From: Termitomyces sp. T153
Lineage: Eukaryota; Basidiomycota; Agaricomycetes; Agaricales; Lyophyllaceae
Assembly (NCBI GenBank): GCA_018296165.2
Contig: JACKQL020000107.1
Location: forward strand, 62,001-126,000
Length of the DNA stretch: 64,000 bases
Direction of reading: 5' to 3'
The notes under the pieces were generated by a model that was not told the origin of the DNA, did not search any database, and was given only the letters and a program-made list of their open reading frames with translations. The position numbers and the translations under genes are program-made. Of this stretch, positions 57,712 through 64,000 are shown piece after piece. How positions within the stretch are numbered: position 1 is the stretch's first letter; every line of letters begins with the position of its first letter.

Positions 57712-59238
57712 ATGGCAGCGAAGATGTAAGGACTCGTCGGATGATACTGAACGCCATGAACTGACAGATTTATTGAGTTACTATGATTCTGACGCTGATC
57801 TCGGGTTACTGAAAGACATGAAAATAGTGTTCCTGGGGTGCGTCTTGTTTGAACTCTATCTTGACCGACACTACAACTATTGCAATCCAGTTTTGGAAAT
57901 CAAGGTGCCGCACAAGCACAGAACCTCAGAGATAGTGGTGTTCCCAATGATGATATCTTGATTGCGAATCGCGACGATTCCTATGCGATCAACGCGAGAT
58001 CGAAAGGTTTCCATGTCGAGCACAACTTCTCCAAGGCTGCTGCTGTGGCAGATGGTAAGAGAAAAGTATACCTAATTCTGTTGAGAGTTTGCATTGAGGA
58101 TGATTGATGACTAGTTATCTTCATTTTGATTCCCGATCAGGTGCAACCACGAGTATTCAACAAGCAAGTTGCTCCAGCATTAAAAGCAACAGCGACTATC
58201 GTTATTGCCAGCGGATACAACGTGTTTTATAAATTGCTCGATTTCCAGGTCACGCAGGACGTTGTCATGGTAGCACCAAGGTTCGAAGCACACACCACGA
58301 AGTTGGAAAAGTATTCATGGTAGCTGCAGGATGATAGGGTCCTCTGTACGCTCCTTATACGAAAAGCAAAAGGGTTTCCCATGCTTCATCTCTGTCGAAC
58401 AAGATGGCACGGGAACTGGGTTGCCTATGGCATTGGCTCTTTCTCGGGCTATTGGGGCAACTCGAGCTGGCGCAATCGCTTCTTCTGCGCGTGAGGAAAC
58501 AGCTATGGATCTTTTTGCAGGCAAATTGAACACATCAAAAGTTGTATGATTACTGATCAACAAATTGTGACAGAACAAGCCTTGTGGCCAAATATCATCA
58601 TGTTATTCAGGTGAGAATCGTCCCAATGACACGATTCAACTGAGACTTAGCTGAGGCTATCCTTATCTGCATGAAACTAGGGAAGCATTCCACGTTCTCA
58701 AGGAAGCCGGATGTTCTGACGAAGCACTGTGCTATGAGATGTAAGATTACCCAATCAGTATTGATAAGACGATGATCACTCACAGATTACCAGGTGGATG
58801 TCTAAAGAGCCAGCAGAGATATTTGAACGGGCGGCAGAAGACGGCTTCATTCAACAAGTATGTCTGCCTGTAGTACCTGGGATGCAACTGATGATTATTG
58901 CCAGCTGAAATATCACTCCACGGTTTCTCAGTTCGGACAGCTCAGCGGAGCATTAGCCCTTGACGGAAAGGAGGCTCGGAAGCATTTCGAAGATATCCTG
59001 TATAATCAGGTATGTCCCTGGTAGTTTTCAGATTGCACTGTGCAACTCGGCTGAGAGTTATTTTTCCTAGGTCCTAAACGGCAAATTTTGCAAGGAATTT
59101 AGCAAGATCGAAGACGACCTCGAGAAGGAGGGCTCAGAAAATCCTTTGAATGAGTTGTATCGCAGATCTGAAGAGAGCGAGCTTGGTAAAGCTGAGAAGA
59201 GGGTTCGAGCTCGTCTGGCAAATTTGCTTGTGGCATAG
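57712..59238 (+). CDS. ketol-acid reductoisomerase-like protein, divergent, no transit peptide
   Basis: It has the IlvC/Ilv5 fold: NADPH motif MKIVFLGFGNQGAAQAQNLR, then VIFILIPDQVQPRVF, QDVVMVAPRMIGSSVRSLY, GATRAGAIASSAREETAMDL with FAEQALW, and the knotted C-terminal domain (EIFERAAEDGFIQQLKYHS, TVSQFGQLSGALAL). The metal-binding Asp and Glu of DLFxEQ remain. The usual AHGF-type motif reads ASGYN, so the conserved His is Ser. The first exon is MAAKI, so there is no mitochondrial presequence, unlike Ilv5. The intron at 58521-58573 starts with GC. It may not catalyse the valine/isoleucine step. Confidence 0.8.
58521..58573 (+). other. GC-AG intron in the KARI-like gene
   Basis: The exon ends ..TTTGCAG and the 53 bp intron begins GCAAAT, contains TACTGAT and ends GACAG. 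Only this splice joins DLFA to EQALW in the conserved DLFxEQ motif. A GT donor inside (AAAGTTGTATG) would break the frame. Confidence 0.75.
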
Positions 59239-59360
59239 TTTGTGTGACTTTGTACTGAGAGATTTTCCCACCAAATTACGAATCAACTTACGAATCAACT
59301 TTTCATTTTGCACTCGAACACAAATACCAACAACTTTTGCCTTGTGTTCACAGCATACTC

Positions 59361-61668
59361 ATGTCTTCTCAGAACGGTGCAATGGATGTTGATGGCTCAC
59401 CAAACCGTCGCTCGTGTGTTCGTTTGGCTCAATTCCATGTGAAAACTCATGATTCACAGGTCACGCAACCTTTCTACTGATACCCACCGTACCAGAAGAT
59501 CCCACCGCTCAACTTCAAGGGAAAGAAGACGCCGCGACGATGAAAGGCGCAGGAGGAGTCGCAGCAAGGAACGATACCGAGAGAGGGAGAGGGACCGTTC
59601 TCGCGACCGACACCGAGACAGGGACAGGGACAGGGACAGGGACCGACGCCGCGAACGAGATGGGGAAAGAGGACACCGAGGTGAAAGACCTCGTGCAAGA
59701 GGTGAAAGTCGTCATCGAGAGCGTGACCGGGAAAGGGACCGTGATAGTCGCGACAAGGAAGACAGAGACAGACGACGAAAACGTGATGAGGATTTTGACG
59801 ATGCAAGTGAACACCGAGAGCAAGAAGGTCGTGGCAAGCGAAAGCGACTAGAGGATGACCATGATGACCTTGGCCCAAGAGATAGTCCTAGATCATCTCG
59901 AAGAGATCGTTCTCTGGACTATAACAAAAATAGTGACAGACCATCGCGTCGTCTTGACCCCAGAGACGAGTTCAATGATCCTCGCTACAGGAGCAGGGAT
60001 TGTGGCCGACCTCCGTACGGTGTTGAGGATGATTACGGGGACGTCCGACAACCAACTGGGAGCCCTCCTCTACCCATTAAGTAAGTTCAGCGCTAGAGCA
60101 ATGCGGCCAGACTTATTCTCTTATCTTTTCCAGGAGGGCTTCCCCAATTTATGAGCCCCCTCAAGAAGAACCTTACAATCCGGATGAACCCAAGGAGGAT
60201 GATTCTGAGGCACGATCCGTTTTTGTTTCACAGCTTGCAGCTCGTTTGACTGCCCGAGACCTGGGATATTTCTTTGAGGACAAACTTGGCGAAGGTACTG
60301 TCATGGATTCAAGAATAGTGACCGATAGATTGTCCCGTCGTTCGAAAGGGTGCGCGACTTCTCTGGCTTTTTATATGAACTTCTAACAGTGTCAACAGCA
60401 TCGGTTATGTTGAATTTCGGTCTATTGATCTAGTAGAGAAAGCTCTCGCCCTTTCAGGCACTGTTGTCATGGGTTTGCCCATTATGGTACAGCTGACAGA
60501 GTCCGAAAGGAACAAGCTTCATCCAGGAGACGGGTGCGACGACTTTATTATCTCAAGAAGCACTTCTGACAGTATGATCAGTAATCTCAATCTTCCCCCA
60601 GGCGTAAGCGCACCACATGGAGCAAAACAGCGCGTATCATATTCTGACCAATTTTATTGAAACTCACTTGGTTTTGTTTCTTAGATTATACGTTGGGTCA
60701 CTCCATTTCAACCTCACCGAATCCGACATCAAACAGGTCTTTGAGCCCTTTGGTGATTTAGAATTTGTCGACCTTCACAGGGATCCTATGACCGGTCGTA
60801 GCAAAGGATATGCCTTTGTCCAGTAAGTATACCGCAAATGAACCTGAACTCCATTAATCTGTCTTCTAGATATAAAAGAGTTGAAGACGCCAGAATGGCA
60901 CTAGAACAGATGGAAGGTTTTGAACTCGCAGGGCGTCAGGTTTGTCTCTGAGGATTCTAAGTGTCAATCATTTTTGAGAATTGTTACAGCTTCGTGTCAA
61001 TACAGTGCATGAGAAAGGGACGGCTAAGTATACACAACAAGATTCTTTGGATGAAGCTGGCGGTAAATGATCCATATTTCTACTCTTTGATACCTGACTT
61101 ACATGACCAATAGGTGGTAACTTGAACGCTGCATCTCGTCAAGCGCTGATGCAGAAACTCGCTAGGACTGAACCCGCTTTTACTTTACCAGAACCTGTGT
61201 AAGTGAGAAGTTGTTTTGATATGTTGTGGGCGAATTGGCCAACTGTTTCGCAGCGCTCGACCGAACATCACCCAGACAATGCAGTCGCGCTCTGTCTTAA
61301 TGAAGAACATGTTCGATCCTGAAGAGTTCGTCTTCCTGCTTTTGTTCATACGTCAGACGCTTATTTTCCTCGCAGAGAAACGGAGCGTGACTGGGATAAG
61401 GATCTCGCCGAGGATGTCAAAGGGGAATGTGAGGACAAATATGGCTCTGTCGAAGCTATCAAAGTCGAGAAAGAAACACAGGTATGACAGTCAAAGCCCC
61501 CTTTCGTCCATTTTCATGCTGAATGGTGAGAAGGGTGAAATTTATGTGAAGTTTGATTCCATCGAATCTGCCAAGAAGGCTGTTCAAGGGCTCAATGGGC
61601 GGTGGTTTGGTGGAAAGCAGGTTTCTGCAACCTTTATTTCCGACGCCATTATGCAGGCCCATCAGTAG
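59361..61668 (+). CDS. RS-domain splicing factor, RBM39/Rsd1 type
   Basis: Nuclear pre-mRNA splicing factor linking U2 snRNP and U2AF. After MSSQNGAMDVDGS comes a long RS/RD/RE-rich domain with an RDRDRDRDRD run. Then follow RRM1 (SVFVSQLAARLTARDLGYFF, KGIGYVEF), RRM2 (LYVGSLHFNLTESDIKQVFE, SKGYAFVQYK) and a C-terminal UHM-like RRM (VLMKNMFDPEEETERDWDKD, GEIYVKFDSIESAKKAVQGL). Residues between RRM2 and RRM3 match the RBM39 linker (SRQALMQKLART). At least eight exons. It ends AIMQAHQ at 61668. Confidence 0.9.
59600..59660 (+). repeat. GACAGG-type hexanucleotide run coding RD repeats
   Basis: Tandem GACAGG units encode alternating Asp-Arg in the RS-like domain of the splicing factor. The run is a likely site of length variation. 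Confidence 0.7.
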
Positions 61669-62549
61669 GCAATTGCTTCGCATTGTTGGCTGGAGTATTC
61701 ATGGTTATGATCCGCTTTCACGGTTTATTTCTCGCTGAAGACAACAGATTTCAATTATGTTTGACTTCATTCTCCTTTTGTGTTTTATCTTGATGCACTA
61801 TGACATGCAGATAACCTATCACACGAGTTAGAGCGATTCCGCTGGCAAGATGTATAGGCACGTTCATCGCTAATGCTTTCTTAGATGACTTGCCGCATTC
61901 CTACCAAATAACGTTTTTTCGCGTTAGATAACAAAAGAAAAAAAATGCCACCTTTGCCAAGAGTTGGACATCTGATTAATATATCCTTTTAATTGACAAG
62001 TCTTTCTGGAGGTATCATTGTGATATTCTTTCCCATTGCTTTACGCCACTAATCGAAGACGTAGGGAAGTATATGGGCGAGTATTGATAGCCATTGGCCC
62101 ATCGACGTTCAACTCTAGATCTTCAATGTGTGAGGCAATCTTCACTTATGTGTGAGGCTTCATAATTTCCCAGTGGTTTGATCCTAAATCGAAAGAGTTC
62201 AGCTTGTTGTAATTTAACCCGAACTAAAACATCAGGCTTCAGAATTAGTATCGAAGTGTGACATGCATATGTGAGGCCCTGAGGATCTATGGCTATGATT
62301 GGCCTCGCTGATTTATCCGCATGTCCCCTGTCTATCGTCCGCATGTCTCCTGTCTATTGTCCTCATGTCTCCGCTATTTTGTATGATCATTGGATGATAG
62401 TCAGAAAATGCTTAAATACGATATATGAACTTCAATTTGAACCTACAGATAGTCAATTGTGACATGTCTTGAAAAGGAAATTCTGTATCACATAGTACAT
62501 TTCCACTAATACTTTGTTCACAGAGTAATTCAGGAGTAATCGTCTCCTC
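61669..62549. other. intergenic region with small tandem repeat
   Basis: No gene was seen in 880 bp. At 62320-62370 a ~22 bp unit (CGCATGTC(C/T)CCTGTCTAT) occurs twice in tandem plus a partial third. AT-rich DNA near 61910-61990 (ATAACAAAAGAAAAAAAATG) is 3' of the splicing factor. Confidence 0.5.
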
Positions 62550-64000
62550 ATGGATTCAGGAGTCCCTCTCGTCGTTGACAACGGCACCGGTGTAAGTCTA
62601 TATGCTTGATTTTCCTTTTTCATTCTATACTATCACTCAAATCTCTTGCCGCAGTTCGTCAAAGTCGGATATGCAGGCTCCAACTTCCCTGAACATGGTG
62701 CGTTCAGTCGTCTCACAGCCAACTCATGACCTATCCTTTTGCTATAGTATTCCCATCTATCGTCGGTCGTCCGATTTTGCGGGCAGAAGAGCGTCTTGGG
62801 TCTGCTGTGATTAAGGATATCATGATTGGTGACGAAGCCGCCATGAACCGTAATTACCTGCAGGTTACCCAGCCGATGGAGCACGGAATTGTGCGTAACT
62901 GGGAAGACATGAAACACCTGTGGGATTATACCTTTGACGAGAAATTGCGTGTTGATCCTCGTGGTCGTAAAGTCCTCCTCACAGAACCCCCTATGAACCC
63001 ACGCGCAAATCGCACGAGGATGTGCCAAGTTATGTTTGAGGAGTACGGATTTGGAGGAGTGTACGTTGCTATTCAAGCAGTGTTGACCTTGTATGCACAA
63101 GGTATGTCTACTGTTTTTATCTGTAACTGAATATCAATCTTCCAATCGCAGGGCTAACAACCGGTGTGGTGGTGGATTCGGGCGATGGAGTAACACATAT
63201 CGTCCCTGTCTACGATGGCTTCTCCCTACCTCATCTCACTCGTCGCCTCGATATCGCCGGCCGAGATGTCACGCGCTACCTCATTAAGCTCCTTCTAATG
63301 CGAGGCTACGCCTTCAATCGGACCGCCGATTTTGAAACAGTCCGCGAAATCAAGGAAAAACTCTGCTACGTAAGGTGATGCCTCTGGTACAGAGCTTTGC
63401 TTCTCCTCAATTGATGACTTTGTAGCTATGACCTCGATATGGACACGCGCCTCTCTGAGGAAACGACTGTGCTCGTGGAAAATTACGTAGTATGTTTTAC
63501 ACTCGGTGTGACCTTTTAGATGTTTACCTTATCTATTTTAGCTTCCGGACGGTCGTACTATCAAGGTTGGATCAGAACGTTTTGAGGCACCAGAATGCAT
63601 GTTCCAACCACATCTGGTTGATGTTGACCAGCCCGGTGTTGCAGGTATGTACTCTTTTGAGCCCAATATGCCGCGACTTCGACATGTCTTCTTCTCTGCT
63701 GTAGAAATGCTCTTCCAAACAATCCAATCTGCTGCGGTCGACACTCGGGCAGAGCTCTATAAGCATATTGTTCTCTCCGGTGGTTCGAGTATGTATCCTG
63801 GCCTACCCAGCCGTCTTGAGAAAGAGATGAAACAGCTTTATCTCACACGCGTGTTGAACGGTGATCCGTCCCGTTTAAATGTATGTTTCTAGTGCTTTAT
63901 GCTCTGCTTTTCTAATACAACGACCTCTTCAGAAATTTAAGATCAAAATTGAAGATCCACCTCGTCGAAAGCACATGGTTTTTCTCGGTGGCGCTGTCCT
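62550..64000 (+). CDS. ARP2: actin-related protein 2 (Arp2/3 complex), cut by window end
   Basis: Arp2 with Arp3 nucleates branched actin filaments at endocytic patches. The spliced protein starts [20 protein letters not shown], continues [77 protein letters not shown] and [20 protein letters not shown]. These are the actin-fold nucleotide loops with Arp2-specific residues. The last exon in view reads [18 protein letters not shown], so about 35-40 residues lie beyond the window. Confidence 0.95.

Noticed and set aside
59474..59878. Minus-strand and +1 frames across the RS-rich region of the splicing factor
   Set aside because: Simple-sequence repeats keep all frames open; only the RS/RD frame continues into RRM domains.

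Overview
The window is nuclear DNA of a filamentous basidiomycete, most likely an Agaricomycete. The genes are dense and broken by many 45-65 bp GT-AG introns with CTRAY-type branch points. Several proteins belong to mushroom-restricted families (for example 16.7-18.0 kb and 33.7-35.1 kb). The species cannot be named from the sequence alone. No bacterial or phage features, CRISPR arrays, rRNAs or convincing tRNAs were seen.

Layout. 1-3.2 kb: decayed retrotransposons (Ty3/gypsy chromovirus integrase tail with chromodomain, LTR pieces, and a LINE-like RNase H/zinc-knuckle tail). 3.6-7.7 kb: meiotic cohesin REC8 converging on the mitochondrial Fe-S co-chaperone HSCB/JAC1. 7.7-15.5 kb: a gene-free transposon island, strongly CpG-depleted, with a pair of ~0.7 kb direct repeats and a 683 bp pogo/Fot1-like MITE. 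15.7-30.8 kb: compact core genes, namely IDI1, a mushroom-specific protein, MPC1, DNA ligase I, ribosomal protein S11, a PPZ-type phosphatase, an SLC35F-like DMT transporter, mitochondrial ribosomal protein bL36m, DHFR, an SGT1-like CS/SGS protein and a GST-like protein. 31-46.4 kb: a GT31 glycosyltransferase, an orphan membrane protein, gamma-glutamyltranspeptidase, a small orphan gene, an isochorismatase-like hydrolase between two inverted paralogous Ser/Thr-rich single-pass membrane proteins, and a Rab4-type GTPase. 46.7-55.3 kb: D-serine dehydratase-like enzyme, RRP36, a CorA-like Mg transporter, a coiled-coil orphan and PEX16. 55.5-59.2 kb: cupin, SDR and a divergent ketol-acid-reductoisomerase-like protein. 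59.4-64 kb: an RBM39/Rsd1-type splicing factor and ARP2, which is cut by the window end.

Most genes are unrelated housekeeping loci, often in divergent pairs with 140-450 bp between start codons (DNA ligase/RPS11, DMT/bL36m, SGT1/GST, DSD/RRP36, orphan/PEX16, SDR/KARI-like), so shared promoters are likely. Only two neighbourhoods look like possible functional units: cupin + SDR + KARI-like protein, and the isochorismatase framed by paired membrane proteins.

The best second-look items are: the CpG-to-TpG/CpA decay visible by comparing the two repeat copies; the MITE with its 40 bp perfect palindrome and a nearby paralogous empty site; the KARI-like protein whose conserved active-site His is Ser and which needs a GC-AG intron; the CorA protein whose GMN signature reads STN; and a set of 11-20 nt micro-exons. 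I found no clear undescribed multi-gene defence or biosynthetic system. Exon borders given as exact were worked out by hand from reading frame, splice signals and family conservation; others are approximate.
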